A DNA stretch of 64,000 nt from Biscogniauxia marginata (Eukaryota; Ascomycota; Sordariomycetes; Xylariales; Xylariaceae). The notes under the pieces were generated by a model. That model had not been told where the DNA came from. It ran no database searches and saw only the letters and a list, made by a program, of their open reading frames with translations. The position numbers and the translations under genes are program-made. The DNA lies in contig MU404153.1 of assembly GCA_022695795.1 (NCBI GenBank), positions 62,001 through 126,000 of the forward strand. Reading direction: 5' to 3'. Each line of letters begins with the position of its first letter. Position 1 is the first letter of the stretch. Positions 34,475-47,919 of this stretch are shown here, in pieces.

Positions 34475-36577
34475 TTACCGTCTCTCAAAGAAGCTTGTCT
34501 GCTTCAGGTCCTTCAGGTCCGACAGGTCCGAAAGATCCACGAGCCCCATGACCCGCCCGTCGAAACGTCTGATGTTCTCGTCCCAGTACCACCACACGGC
34601 GCAGAGGGCCGCCCCGAGAAAGATCTGTATCACGCCCATTCCGAGGGCGGTTGCTCTGAGGCCATCCCACGCCCACACTGCGTTGGGGATACCAAGGACG
34701 AAGGCGCCCGCGGCAAGGTTGCGTAGGCATGTCAGCCCGGCATGCATGTCAGCCATGTTGCGCAGGCCGACCGCGAGGTTAGCCGAGGTGAAGGCCGTCG
34801 ACCGCTGGATGACGGGCGCCATCGTGTCGTCGAGGGCCACGGACCCCGCCGCAATAAGGCCGAGTAGGAACGAAACGACGGGGAAGCTGATCCGCTCTCC
34901 CACGAAGCGGAGGTCCCACAGCATGCTGGTGGGATTCCGGGAGCCGTCTGCGGGCATGCGCAGGAGACCCTCGAGATAAAGCCCGAAACCTAGAAGGCCC
35001 ACGGAGGCGAGGACAGTACCCATAGCAAGGGTCGTTAGATGAACCGTGGGCGTGAAGCGTCGCTGGAAGCACGGAAAGGCCGACGCCAGCGCTGCGACAG
35101 TCGCAAGTATAAAGGGCCCTACCATTAGGGCACCCAGAACTGCCTCCGGGAGCACGAAAGGCATGGGCGAGAAGAGAAGTGAAATCGAGCTTGCTAGGCC
35201 CCAGAGCCCGGCGTGCGGGATCAGTGTCGCCACGAAGAGAAGCAGCGTTGACGGTGCAACCATTGCCCGGGGCATTTGCATGATCAAGGCCGGGTAGATC
35301 GTTTTAGCCTTGTATGACCACGGCTTCATCTTGCCGAGATAATCCAACGCAGATTTCTTCGTGATAGTCCTACCTGGCCAGAATGACTGGGTCCGGGAGA
35401 GGGTCGGCATTGCTAGGTTGAGCGACGAACGGTCAAATGTTGTCTCCGGGACCCCAAAGACGATTAACGGAATCGCGATTGTCATGAAACAGCTGATGAT
35501 CTCAAACTGCACCACGAATCCCGTAGGACCAGACGAAGCAATGCCACCCAGCAGTGGTGAGCCCCAAGTTGTAGCAACCGACACCACGTAGAACACCAGT
35601 ATCTTTGACTGGCGCTGGTGTTCCTGCGAGAGTGAGTTAGCATGCGAGGTAGAAGTTCATCTGCGGTAAGGTAGGACATACGAAGTAGGTCTCTTGTATT
35701 GACCCCAAGACCAAAGTGTCAAACGCACCCCATCCCATACCTTGGAAGACCCTCGCGGCCATATTTTCCGATATGCGCCCATTAACCTTGGTGTTCCAGA
35801 CCACACCGATGAAAATTAAGATCGTGGAGACCAGATAAACAGGTCTCTTCCCCCATATCCTCGCGATTATCGTGCTCGCCATCCCTGTCACTGCAGAGAT
35901 AATTAATGGAACCCCCGTCAGAGCGACAGCTGCTGTATATGAGACGCCCTCCTCTATCGCGATAAAACTGTCCACGCTGATGTACGCCGTCTTCATCGCG
36001 CCCACGAGCGCCACCATGAAAAGTAGCGCAGTAAAATTCAGGTGCTTCCTCCATAACGGCCAATTCTGCGAGATTGAAAGTTAGACACATGAGACATGTG
36101 TGAAAGAAACTCGTAGTCTCTGAGGAACCTTACCAAAGGATCTTGCGGGTCATCGCTAGGCCGCGGCGACAGTTCTATACCGGCGTCCTTCCCTGTGCCA
36201 TACTTAATCCCTCGTTCCGCTGCCGAGCTCGAGAACGACAATCTCTTAGTCGAAGCGGTCATCGGCCGTGGCGGGTCATTGGGCATCGGTCTCGTCGGAC
36301 GCGTGGGTGTCATTGGTCGTCCGAAAGGGGGTGGTATTACGTTATCCGGTCCCATGCCGGGGATTGGTGAAAATGTTCGGAACGTGGTAGCTGGCGACTT
36401 TGGGCTATCTCTTGCTACAGCACCTTCGCCCGAGTTCCTTGTTTCTATTGCCGGTGGTAGTGACGGCAAGTTCTTTGAGATGCGGGGACTTGATCTCGGC
36501 GGCGTCGGAAAACTCTTCTCTACTTCCGCTATCTCGATCGTCGAATCGCCAGATTCCGGCCGCGCCATGATGCCCAC
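34475..36577 (-). CDS. Major facilitator superfamily transporter
   Basis: Exons (minus): 36577-36134, 36065-35682 and 35623-34475, all joined in phase 0; 658 residues. Introns of 68 and 58 nt use GTAAGG and GTATGT. The first about 148 residues are an unusually long cytosolic tail, Pro/Ser-rich with several PTRP/PRPM-like stretches. It ends in the conserved DPQDPLNWPLW motif seen before TM1 in many fungal drug:H+ antiporter-like MFS proteins. TM segments follow from FTALLFMVALVGAM onward. The loop VWNTKVNGRISENMAARVFQ fits the A-loop region, and VATTWGSPLLGG is a typical mid-protein segment. About 12 hydrophobic segments are visible. The C-terminus ends in a short repeat (LVDLSDLSDLKDLKQ). Substrate cannot be told. 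No cluster partners were seen. Confidence 0.87.
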
Positions 36578-39500
36578 TCTTGCTCTTTCTCCCTTTCTCT
36601 CTTTCTCTCTTTCCTACTCTTTGCACACTACTTTCTCAAACCCAATGTTTAGATAGAACGATTCCAGCCCTCGACTCTTGGTGGCAACCAATCGCGAGCC
36701 CAGCAGACGCGATAGAAATGAGCGTACTGTGAATAGCCACAAGGAACGAAACAGTCAGATATCCAACTGGGTAGAGGTGAGGGGGAGGGGATAGGTTATT
36801 ATGAGAAGGCAGCTATACCTCGAAGATCAACTTCGACGAAGAGGGAAAAGAAATAAACGAATGTGGGGATCCTATGTGCGGTCAGGGAGTGAGAGGAGCG
36901 CGACGGATACGAAAGAAGAAAACAACATGGTGAAAAGGGAATGTGAGATAAGACTCAGCCTGCAGATGGGATCCAGTGAGCTAGTAGTAGAGGGGGGGGG
37001 GAAACCAGAATAAAGGACGTTCTAGGCACCACGTGCATGAGATCATCGTGCGTGGCTGCGTAGATGTGATGGCTTTCACATACATACAGTTCACCGCGAG
37101 AAGGGTTTCATTGATCCTATGCTTACAAGTGCCCGCGCGCAAGCCGTGCCCATTTTGACCAGACTGGATAGCACAAGACTACCTAGCTCAGCCAGTCGGT
37201 GTGTCTCCATAGAGGAAGATGGCCAAACCCGGCATCGATCATATTCGCACCCTACCTAGGTACCTGGTCTTAGCCATGATGCCGGGGTCAGAGCGCCATG
37301 GCCCAAGCTGGTTCTCCAAAGTAAAAGAGAGTCGAGGGCATGAAGATAAAGCCCTTCAAATCGGCGTCATGGGACTGGGATGCATAGCTTCAGATCGAAC
37401 TCTCTCACTCGGTGTGTAGGAGGAGAGCAGAGGTCACACAGAAGCGTCTCCAGAACGCATTGTCACCTAAGCCTCGGCATAGCCTTGAACCATCTGATCT
37501 CCGACCCCCCTAGGGCCACGCAGCTTACAGCCCGCGCCCACACAGTACCAAGCCGCTGGGGTTGAATGTCAAGGTGAATGCGGTGTGATGTGAGACGCGA
37601 AGACCAGGGGTTGTGCCTATGTATGGGATTTCGCAAAAGGGCTGAAACCCACTTGACGCGGGGGCTGCCTCGTGGGAACGCCGGCAAGCGGCAGCGAGCG
37701 GAGCGCACGGTCCCAAACGGAGAAATTCTCCTAACCTAGTGTAGTCCCCTGCCCCTGAATACACTGAAAAGGGGGGAGGGAGGAACCTTACCTAAGAAAG
37801 TGGAGTTGACTTACACTAGTATAGGTGAGATGTTTAAGCTAAGGCTTCCTTCAAATGTCTCCATTCCCTCCCTTTCCACTGTCTCGCTATATCTCGTCCT
37901 TTTTTTTCCTTCTTCCTTTCTGCTCACCGACAACAAAGTTCGTGAAATATCGATTCACTAAATTGAGAGTTATGAGGGGCTGGGGCAGAACGACGTGGAT
38001 GACGGAATGTGGTGTAGTCCGAGTCTAGTCGCGAAATCGCGTCAGAAGATCCGTACAACACGTCCTCGAGATGGATTGACCTGGTTCATCTCTCAAGTAC
38101 CTGACAAATTTCCCGATATGAGACATTTGGTACCCGGTTCATCTAATTACCACTGGCGGATATAGCTTCTTTTAGTCTGCCTCGACTAGGTATTTTCTTC
38201 CTCTTGTCATCGCAAGGATAATCCCAAGAGAAGTGGTCACTGTCATGGCTGCAGCAGTGTTAGGACGTTATTTTGCTATCACGTACATATGTAATCTCCA
38301 TGGTCAGAAACCGAATGTCATATTTCTCAATAAATTTCGGTATGGAGCACCTATTATGCTTACAGCTCATCATACGAGCGATTGGCAAGCTGACCTAGGT
38401 AGAGCCAATACTGGGATCTAGTCCACATGTATCTACCTACTCCATATAAGTGTGATTATCACTACATAATATACCTATACTAAGGTACTGCGTGTTCCTC
38501 TAACTGCAACTCCCTGCCGGAAGCGTTAGCGGCTGCAGGCTGACAATACGCGATTTATCGCAGGAACGACGGCATGCCTACCTGGGGAAGGGAGGCTGGC
38601 ATGTCAGCATACTCCATGTAAGTGGTGGTATGGGAACCGCATTTCGAAAATGCGACTAGCTCGTCCCCGCCGAGTAGGAAATATCGCTCTATCGCCGACC
38701 CTCTTACAAACTCCATATAAGAGCGACATGTAGACAACTCATAATCACGATACATAAAACGGGAAAGGCAAAGACGGGGGGGAAAAAACCCCCCCAAGAC
38801 ACAGGAAGAGTTGCGTGCCGGGATAGGAATAACGACGATGATGACGAAATAAAAGGGCGCGTCTCGCGCTATAGGGAAAAAGCACAGCAAAGGTCTGACT
38901 GAAAACCCGGCCACACCAACTCACCGCCCCCCAAAATATTACCTAGCTGTCACCTTACCCAGAGCCAGATGCGATTTGGATCTACCCATACCCAATCTAT
39001 GATCTACTGCTACGCTGCGGCATTCTTCGTCTAGGCACCTATTTGCCCTAAAAGATAGTGTAAAAGAAAAAAAGGTTTTGTGTCTTTCACCAGGGTTACA
39101 TTTTACTATTAATACTGTAGGGCTGTGCACATAGACCACATAAAAAAGATCTCAGAGGGCAGGGTTAATGTTGGCAAGTCTAGATCCCGAAGCCGACACG
39201 CGTGACTGTGACTGATCTGATCTGCTAAGTTCGGAATTGGCGGGAAGAAAGCGAAAATGTGTTCTCGGGCAAGGATATATATCTACGATCTACCGCTACC
39301 TGCCGATCTGCCTACCTGACCAACCACCTGCATTAGGTAGTAGGTATATAATCCGACGCGTCTGTCTATAGTCTTGCCGGGCCGAAGGGTTACGGTGCTA
39401 GGTATAGGTACCTCGTCCTCGCACAGGGCTCGAGTCCTCAGTCCCGATCGATCCCCTCGCCCCTTATATGGGATATAGGTACTGATGTTGACTACCTACC

Positions 39501-40982
39501 TACCTAATCTGTACCTCCACCCCTTATCAATTCTCGCTCATCTCGGGGTTTTCGCGTCAGCACGAAAGCGAAGAGCGAGATAAGTGATATTGGTGGGAAG
39601 AAATCGACTAACTAGCCGGTGGGACTTGACAAAGAAATATTTGTTTTTCTTCGTCTCTCTTCAATGACTCTCTTCACATGCCGCCCAGGCCAAGTCCAAA
39701 CTCAAGCTCATCCGAGGTGTGAATGATGCAGATTTTTCGTCGCACGGTCCAGCAGATGCCGGCGCATTGACGGGACATACATTCACTAGTAGATAACTCG
39801 CACAGATGATCTGACCTGGAGTCACATACCTACCCAATGCAGGTATAATAATACTGTATGTGTATCTTCCCTTTTCAAGGCTCTATCTGTCCAGCATGTT
39901 GAGTATCACGGCCCAGAGTATCCGTGGTCTGTTGAGGAGGCGTTTTCGCCTCTGCTTTGCGTATTACAGAACGCGTCAGATTGTGCCCATCATTGATGTG
40001 AAGATCCTGTTTCCTTTTTCGAGTCCGTCAATCTTCGATTTGTGTTCCTCGAGTATATTTCTATCTATGGATAAGGCCTCTGCCCTTCTAACCTATGAAC
40101 TCCTTTATGTCTATTTATGAATAAAACCCCCACCATACCAAAGGCAAACATGAAGATGTGCTGTCGTTATTACCAAGTGTCGAATCCGAAGCCCAATTCG
40201 ACCTGTTCTTCCAAACAATCCCAATCGTAACGGGGTTGAAGAGCATTGAAGTAGTGTAGCGTTATCATGTGGAAATCTTTGTGCGAAACCACCCATAAGA
40301 TCAAAAGGACGCCGCCCAAAACAACTCCTCGAGGCCTCTAACTGGTCACGGTCACGTGGTCGCCCATTAAGAAATCACAGTTCCGAACCATTCCGAACCG
40401 TTCCGAACCCATCCACGCAAGTGGGGATGATGACCCAATTGGCGACGACAGTTGAAGAATACTACCAGACTAACTGGGGAGTCATGGACTCTACCAGTCG
40501 CATCGGTGGCATCATAAACTGTATTATAGTATCAACTGGCTGGCAAGAGACAGCACCAGGAACATAACAAGCCCCTAAAAGTTGAAGGGAAGAAAACCAG
40601 ATTAGTATACTCCTGAAATGTCATCCTGTTTTTGCCCAAACGTGCTGAACCAGGAAATCGTTGCAGTGGTGATTGTTTCTATCTCGAAAGAGGGCCAAAT
40701 CTGGGTCACAGAATGCAGCTTGCATTATCAGGTCCACTGGAACCAGCCGATACAGTTTCAGCAGCTCAACGGTGTTACTTCTCATAGGATCCCATCGTCC
40801 TACAATCCAGGCCGCGAAGCTTAGATCAGAAACGTGGCCGGCTGTCCGTATTGCCGAGATGAAACTAGTGAACCAGTTTCTCTATAGTAGGTCGCCGTGA
40901 TAACGCCTATAAAGAAAAGGGTAATGGGGATTGGTATAGACCTTCCTGCTCCTCGTGGTACGGGGTCGCAGACTCAGTCTTT
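36578..40982. other. 4.4-kb region without supported gene
   Basis: Many short overlapping frames occur but none has family features. The region holds TACCTACC/TAGGTACC clusters at about 37250 and 39300-39520, C-rich and CT-rich patches near 37860-37920, and a poly-G/poly-A run near 38777-38796. It could hold noncoding transcripts, but I see no direct sign of one. Confidence 0.45.
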
Positions 40983-41960
40983 TCACATAGATGCAATGAC
41001 AATTGCTTTACCTGCATGAGTGACCTGTTGGGCCTCGGACGCCTCCAAGCTAAGAAGTAGCTGGTTTGTCCGAATGATCAATTCTACAACGAGTGTAAGT
41101 TGACATCTTAGATTGGAAATAGTGGTTGGGAACGCACCTTGATACTCCAACACATACGACATAGGCGGGTCGTCGTTGGGACCAACCAGCACGGGTGAAT
41201 TGTTATCCTCTTTCTCGATAACACGAAATCTCAGCCCGACGTCCTTTGACGAATCGGTCCACAGGATGGATTCATCGTCTAAACTCGGCCTCGCTCGCTG
41301 CTGCGTCAACGCCGAGTTGGCCGCTTCGTTCCGGAGCCAGTCACGCCATACGCGGATCACACCATCGGAAACATGGGCTATGCTCAGGAAGAGGCCCCGT
41401 TTCGGCCCCACTTTAACGAGATTGGTTACGGTGCAAAGCTGAGAGAAGAGCTCTCCTGATTCGAGATAGACATCGTGCGATGGCACCTCTATCAGGGGCG
41501 CTTCTGTACCTTGAAGAACACCAGTGGTGGGCCGTCGCGCGCGCGGTCGCCTCTGCTCTTCACCGAGAAAAGGCCGAAATCGCGTGTAAAGGCGATTCAG
41601 GCTTTCGAGGTTCGCATCGGCGCCGGCCTCAGGCAGCCCATCCGTACCAAGGTACTCGCAGTGCAACGACGGGGCCGAGAGCTTATTGGTGGGGTGGTAA
41701 CACTCAAGAATGACCTCGTAGTCCTGCAGAACCGTAGCCTCGACCAGGCGATAGTAGTGAAGACGGCCAACGAGTCCGCGAAAACGACGGCAAACAGCAG
41801 CGATGGGCAGCAGCGAGCGAGTAGAGAAAGAACTAAGGGCTTGGATGAGGACCTTTAGATTTTTCAGGCCATGTTAGCAACGTATATCGCAAGTCCGGGT
41901 TGGGGCATAGGCCCGTACCTCGTTCGGGAGAGAGTCTATCGAAGGTGACGAATGCGCCAT
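40983..41960 (-). CDS. F-box protein
   Basis: Proposed exons (minus): 41960-41919, 41852-41138 and 41083-40983; 285 residues (an alternative in-frame ATG at 41972 adds four). Splicing the first intron (GTACGG...AAAG, 66 nt) creates a textbook F-box at about residues 10-50: DSLPNEVLIQALSSFSTRSL, then PIAAVCRRFRGLVG. The second intron (41084-41137, 54 nt, GTGCGT donor, TTGTAG acceptor) is stop-free and a multiple of three; removing it joins YVLEYQ to ELIIRTNQLLLSLEAS. F-box proteins link substrates to SCF ubiquitin ligases through Skp1. No WD or LRR repeats are seen; the C-terminal part resembles the mixed alpha/beta region of fungal F-box proteins without known substrate. The C-terminus is less certain because a GTAAAG near the end could be another donor. 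Confidence 0.72.
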
Positions 41961-44900
41961 GACGTGCGACATGGGATAATAATCCAAAGAAGCGGGAGAA
42001 GACAGAACACAAGGACAAAACACGTTATGGAGACTACAGCTTTTCTTTCACGAATATGCAGCTCGAGGGTCGTCGTGTTTTTATATCCAGGGCCGTGGTG
42101 TCGTGCGGTATGTTTTCTTTGAACTATTCAATCCCGAAGCCCGGAAGATTGTCGTTTGCTGGGACCGCCGGGTTCGATGGGCCCACAACGGTCTGATCGA
42201 GGGCGATGTGGATATCAGATCGAGTCGAGGCCTGATGCTTGCCGGGCTCTACTTGAAGCTGCTAGGTTTCTCGATACGGGTGTTCCCGACCAGGCGGTGT
42301 ACAGGTCCACGGCTGAGCCGATTTGTCTCTGGGCCGTGCCGACGGATGACAGCTGAGCCTCGTTCAAATCTAGAGCAATCTCTCGACTGATGCCGGGTCG
42401 TAATCAACACGTTGGCCAATAAAAGCCGGTATCACTGTCGACTCGGCTGGTTTCGCAACAAGAGACGATTCTGGGGGGGGCAGCTGATGGCGTAGGTTGT
42501 GATACGAGAATTAAGTGTGCCAACCAGTCGGGATTCGCCAAGTGCTGGTGAGTGGGAGAGCGAATGACTTGATTGAACCCTCCCCCTGCCAGGTAATCAG
42601 CTAACATGTAATGAGAAGCAGTTTCTGTTGACAAAGAGCAGGTACGTATAATGTGCAAGACAAGTTCTTAGTTTTAATAATCGTTGAAGATAGATGATGT
42701 GCGTATCATCAGCGTTAGCTACCGTCTAGGCACGCTAGCCGCTGCCTACTATTACGGATTAGGTACATTAGGTACCAGTTGGCTGGCCTCAGCTTACCTA
42801 ATCTTAGGTGCCTACAGGCACCCGGCACGTTAGGCCCGGGCTACAGCTGTACAGTTATCGCGTCCTATAGATGTATGCATAAACACTGTGTATATCCACT
42901 GTCTTACCGCCCGATTCTGCCGCTTTTGCCCCTGAATTCATCATATCATGATGTGGCGCCATCATCATGTGAAAACACATGTACAATATTCTCCAAAAAA
43001 AAAAATTCTTTCTTCCCTTTTTTTTTTTTTTTTTTTCAACCTTCGCTTCTAAACTTCTCCTTCCAATTCGCCCGATGATTTTTCCGTCTGAATACTTACT
43101 AGCACCAGCTACAACAACATATTGCTCTTCCCTTCCCTTTGCGACGACTCATCTCAACAGCGATGATTGAAGTTAGGAATTTCACATATCAGGCTCAGGG
43201 TCTTTTCCCTCGTTCCTGTTCCCGCAAAAGACGAGCAGGTTAAGCTATGTTTCGGCTCCCTTGTCCAAACATCTCATTACCGGGTTCTCTGGAGGGCCAT
43301 GCCTTAATATGTGGCTACCTGTTATGATCGCATTGGCCGTGGCGCCTGAGTCGTATATTCTGCAATCAAGATGCGAGTGTAGTGTCTTTACCACGCTTAT
43401 CGTTTCCACTTCCGCGCTATGAGATCTGAGTCCTCGACCCTGGCCTAGTGACCGACTCTCGTCTCATTCATGGTTCGTGTTTTATTACTAGGGGACCACA
43501 AGGAGAAAACTGCCAGGCAATTGGTAGAATTCTTGGTTCATTCGCTCAACGCCATGTGGTTTTTCGGTCCCGGGTCAATATCACACGTGCTGAGTCGGTT
43601 CATTGGTAAAGGCTCGAAACGATCATGATGACTGTTAGCTGCATTTGTTAACTACATTACTTCGCTTTGACTAGAGCAATAGGCGCCCTCGGTATGGTTG
43701 GCAGGCCAAAGGGTTATCTCCACTCCAGCTCTGGAGATAATGCTGATGCTAGCAGTGATTTTCGCGACATTCCAGACCGAGAATGTTCGGAGGGCTGATT
43801 CCAGGTAGTCGCATTATCTACACTCAAGACGTGTGGGTATCAAACAGAAGTCTTGTCACACTTGCTTGGACTTGCTGAGCCTTGCAAGCTTTTACTAGCG
43901 GCTTCCAGGTTATCCGGATTAGGAACGCAGCATAAGCTTCTTCTCGCCTTCCGAATGGTGTAGTGCATGAAGGCCATGGCGTTTATGGTGTTCGTATCTT
44001 GGAGACATCAAGGAGCAACATTCGAACTTCTACGAATCACAAAACCACCTGCACATGGCTGTGCGCACCGAGCTATAAAGTAGGTCAGCGAGTTATTCGA
44101 CTACCAAGGTCAGTAGGCTCATGTGAGATTCGACGTATTGGTGGGTGCATAAGCTGAGGGTTCGCATTACCAAGAAAGGTAAGATGCTCATGTCGTCGGG
44201 GGAGGGGCCGTATGCAGCTTCGCGTGATCCAGGTCTATATTACAAGATCATACAACCAACGTGGGCTGGTGCTTTGGACGGCCTGTACTCCTCAGTATCT
44301 GGAGTAGCTGACATCGGAGGTGATGATTTAGAAGGCGAAGGAATTTGGTAAGCTCGCATCATTCCGACTACTCAACGTCCTGTTTTGCTTGAACACAAGA
44401 TTTAAGGGGCATGGAGTCAACAAGTGTATGGACACAAATTTGGTCCTCGCCTTAGCCCATAGCCATCCCCAAATAACTTGGTAGCCAAAGGGGCACTAAT
44501 GCCATCCCAACCTGCCTACTGAGCTTATATCACGAATCCTCTTCCGTAATATACCAACGTATTCCAATCACGGCTTAGTTAAAGCCGGTCAGCACTAGTG
44601 TGTGCAGAATCTGTAATGCATCACATACAACATACAGACTCGTCATCGTGTACCGGAGATTGGTTGAGTAAATAATGCCCGGCAGTACTGCTGTAAGTAC
44701 TCGGCAGGCATTATCTCCTGAGCAAGACGCACGTTTGTTCGATATCCCTTAGAGAGTAATTCCATCGAGCTCTTTTCTCAAGCTAGGGAGCAAATTAATC
44801 ATTGGCCCGTACTAGGAGTACTAAGCAACCCAGTAGTCCTACTTTTTGAATTATATTGCCTGTTTTTTAAAGATCAGTAATATAAATTTGTCATCTGTGG

Positions 44901-45800
44901 ATGAACCGGGTGACCGAATATGTGCTGTTGTTGACAATGCCCGCAACAAGACACTGTCACACCACATTGCATTAGTGCCCAAGGCTTGGAATATATGCCC
45001 CGGAGGATTCTGATATATCTAACTTTCGAAGAGAGTTTTCTAGGTTCAATATATGACGAACCCGAGGGTTCGGAGTTCTCTTCCGACAAAGGGTGGGTGT
45101 ATCAACGGGTAGCTATCTGTTTGGCTCGTAAGTTACCCGAGACTGCCAGCTCAGGGGCTGCAAAGGGTAAATATTTACGTAAATTAACAATTCAGATCTG
45201 GGCGCGCGAGACGTTGCGTTGCTCGTGCTTGACATAATTTGCGGCACATTCCCGCCCCATACCGGCCATCTGATAATGCCGGCGATAAGTAGCCGCGCTG
45301 GGGATCGCACAGAGTTAGGCCGCATCTCCGCGATCCTAGACCTTGACAGCTCTTACTTTAGATGTTATATTAGCCCCTTTTAAGCCAATAATTGAAGGTA
45401 TGGGTGGCACGTCTCGGAGACTAGAGAAGCAAGGCTCATCTGGCACAGGACAACACACCCGTGGGATTTCCACGATATCAAAAAGCAATACTCTGGCCGG
45501 AGTCCCAAGGTGAGTGGAGACGGCTCATGTGGATACCAGGGCAGGGGGGAGGCCATTCCCATGTTCGCGGATAGTTGCCATATTTTGGTAAGATGCTGTC
45601 CAGGTTAGATGGAGGCTAGGCTGTTCGAATACTAGTGAGTGTAGCCTCACTAATGGCCAGGAAAGGGTGGGCGAATAGGAGACTCTTCCTGAAGTACGCC
45701 TAGCCAGATCGGCAAGACGTTTTTCTTGCTAATTTGTCCGAGATGCAGAGGACGTACAGCTGTAGGACTGAGTTTGTTACGGCGCGGGCTTTGAAAATGC

Positions 45801-45850
45801 GAAGAGAGAGAGAGAGAGAAGGGGGGGGGAGAAGGGGGAGAGAGAGAAAA
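45801..45850. repeat. GA/G-rich low-complexity tract
   Basis: A run of GA dinucleotides followed by a poly-G stretch and further GA units. Purely low complexity. Confidence 0.9.
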
Positions 45851-46758
45851 AACAAAAACTAGGTAGTGAGGGTCCAATTATTGGAACTGCAAACATCAGC
45901 ACCTACATATCCCTTTTTGTTCTTGCAATCATGGAGAAGGAGAGCAAAGGGCCGAGCTTAAAAGGCGGGAAAAGGTGTGTAGTGTTGTCAGTGTTGGTAA
46001 TATCACGATTACCACCATCAATTTGGGTTTCGCATGGAAGCAATCAAGCTTAAAGTTAATATAAACTTATTTTGTTCTCTAGGTTACTAACACAGAATCG
46101 ATAATAAGTGTGACGTGAGGTAACATCGAACGGCCCTAAGCGAAGAGGACGCCACAACTGTTGCGACTGAGCCGCAGCCGGGGGGGGGCTTGGCACGATC
46201 TGTCACTACCCGCCCGGCCGGGGTTTGGGGGTTTGTAAGGAATACTGTTGCAGTGTGGCTTGTGAAGCCGGTGCCGTTCCCGATAGCAATGACGAAATAT
46301 ACACCGCCAGGGTTCCCTACCTATCAGCCTATCAGAGATACCCGCGGGGTTCTCCCAGACAGCATCAAAACTGCTGAGCCTCCTAGTAGCTTTTTCTTCC
46401 ACCCCCCCCGATTCCCCCACCTACGAATAACTTCCCTGTTCCAGTCCTGCCCCAGGGACAAACCCAGCAGAAACAACATGCATAGGGTCCACGATGGTGA
46501 GGGGCCCCTTTGAGTCTGCATGTTGGTATTGATTCTGCGCCGGGCATGTCTACAGAGTCTCTTCTCCGAGATACACTCTTTTTCCCTCCTCCTCCGCCTC
46601 CCTCCTTTCCCCTAGGTTATTGATTGGTATAAATGAATATAAGGTTGGCATAGATAAAAAGGGCCCAGCGCCAGCACGAGCCGTCTAACCTAGTTTGCTA
46701 CCAACCTGTCACAAGCACCCAAGTGCGACTGATTATTTCTAGTCTCTTTTCTGTCCTG

Positions 46759-46820
46759 TCCCTCTCTCTTTCTCGTTCTCGTTCTCTCTATCTCTCTCTC
46801 TCTCTTTCTCTCTCTTCCCT
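46759..46820. repeat. CT-rich tract in the leader of the amidotransferase gene
   Basis: About 60 nt of CT dinucleotides with short interruptions, 175-235 nt before the ATG at 46994. Pyrimidine-rich tracts near the transcription start are common in well-expressed ascomycete genes; here it probably marks the core promoter or 5' UTR. Confidence 0.8.
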
Positions 46821-46993
46821 CCTCCTTGACAGAGCTTCGTTTCCTCGTCTTCGACAGTCTCGCGATATCTTACTTTTGAAAACCGCCCGTCTGCCCTTGT
46901 CCTTTGTCGACGAACCAAGATAGAGACTTACCAGCCCACCAAGACCGAACCATAGCGATCTAAACCAACCTAGACTCACCTCCACCTGAAACC

Positions 46994-47919
46994 ATGAGCT
47001 CCGAGACCGCTATCAAGCCGATCCGCCTCGCCATCCTCGAGGCCGACACTCCGATCCCCAGTATCGCGGCCAAGTGGGAATCCTATGGCCAGGTATTCAA
47101 GGACTTGTTCCAGCGGGCGTGTGACTCGCTGGACCCTCCAGCATCACTGGAGTCGCAACTAGATATCACCTCACACCTCGTCGTCTACGTTGACGGACAT
47201 CGGCCGTCATCGTCCGACCTGTACCCAGACCTGGAAAACATCGACGCGATCCTCATCACTGGCTCCAAGCATAACGCGTATGAGAACCCCGAGTGGATCA
47301 AGGAGCTCGTAGATTATACAAAGCGCTGCCTTGATAGCCACCACGTGCGTGTTGTCGGCGTCTGCTTCGGGCACCAGATCGTCGCGCGTGCCCTTGGCGT
47401 AGAGGTCGGCCAGAATGAGCGTGGTTGGGAGCTGAGCGTCGTCCAGTGCGAACTCACTGACGAAGGGAAGGAAATCTTTGGGCTAGAGAAGATGGTGTGT
47501 TTGCCCTTTACCCCGTACCCATCCCGCCCGTCTTCTTCCACCATTCGCCCCTCTCATTCCTTACCTTAACCGGTTAGGACATTGAGCAAGCAAAGAAGAA
47601 AAAAAAGGCTTCGCTAACACGCACGCAGTCGATCCAGCAGATGCACCGGGACATCGTCCTGTCGTCCCCACCGAAGGGTATCAAACAGTTAGCCAGCACG
47701 GAAACCTGCTCTAACCAAAGCATGTATCAGGCCAAGCGCCTAATCACGGTTCAGGGCCACCCCGAGTTCACTGCAGAAATAACGAGCGAGATCCTCAAGG
47801 CGCGTAGGTTGGCGAATGCCATCCCCGAGGGTCTCTTCCAGGACGGCATGGGCAGGGCTACTGGCAGTCATGACGGTGTCGCTATCGCGAGGGCGTTCTT
47901 GAAGTTCCTCAGGGAGTAA
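46994..47919 (+). CDS. Class I glutamine amidotransferase-like protein
   Basis: Exons 46994-47494 and 47629-47919; 263 residues. The 134-nt intron (GTGTGT...CACGCAG) is required, as the exon 1 frame otherwise loses its similarity and stops. The GATase1 triad is visible: nucleophile Cys124 in VGVCFGHQIVARALG, and His211 and Glu213 in VQGHPEF. The LITGSKHNAYE segment matches the oxyanion-strand region. Proteins of this stand-alone class often lack a synthetase partner and include GMP-synthase-like and gamma-glutamyl-hydrolyzing enzymes; yeast YLR126C-type proteins are similar. The amide acceptor is unknown. The gene has TATAAA at about 46629 and a pyrimidine-rich leader. Confidence 0.88.

Larger units (their letters stand above)
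41961..46993. other. 5-kb region without supported gene
   Basis: No frame here shows a domain, a signal peptide or consistent splicing. It contains homopolymer A and T runs (42995-43036), a GA microsatellite (45801-45850), a TAGGTAC cluster (42760-42810), and, at its end, the CT-rich leader of the amidotransferase gene with TATAAA at about 46629. Confidence 0.45.

Noticed and set aside
42103..42390. 95-codon plus frame upstream of the F-box gene
   Set aside because: No ATG at the frame start and no domain; likely chance in the promoter region.
46190..46513. 107-codon plus frame before the amidotransferase gene
   Set aside because: Homopolymer-containing translation with no domain, and a similar frame exists on the opposite strand.
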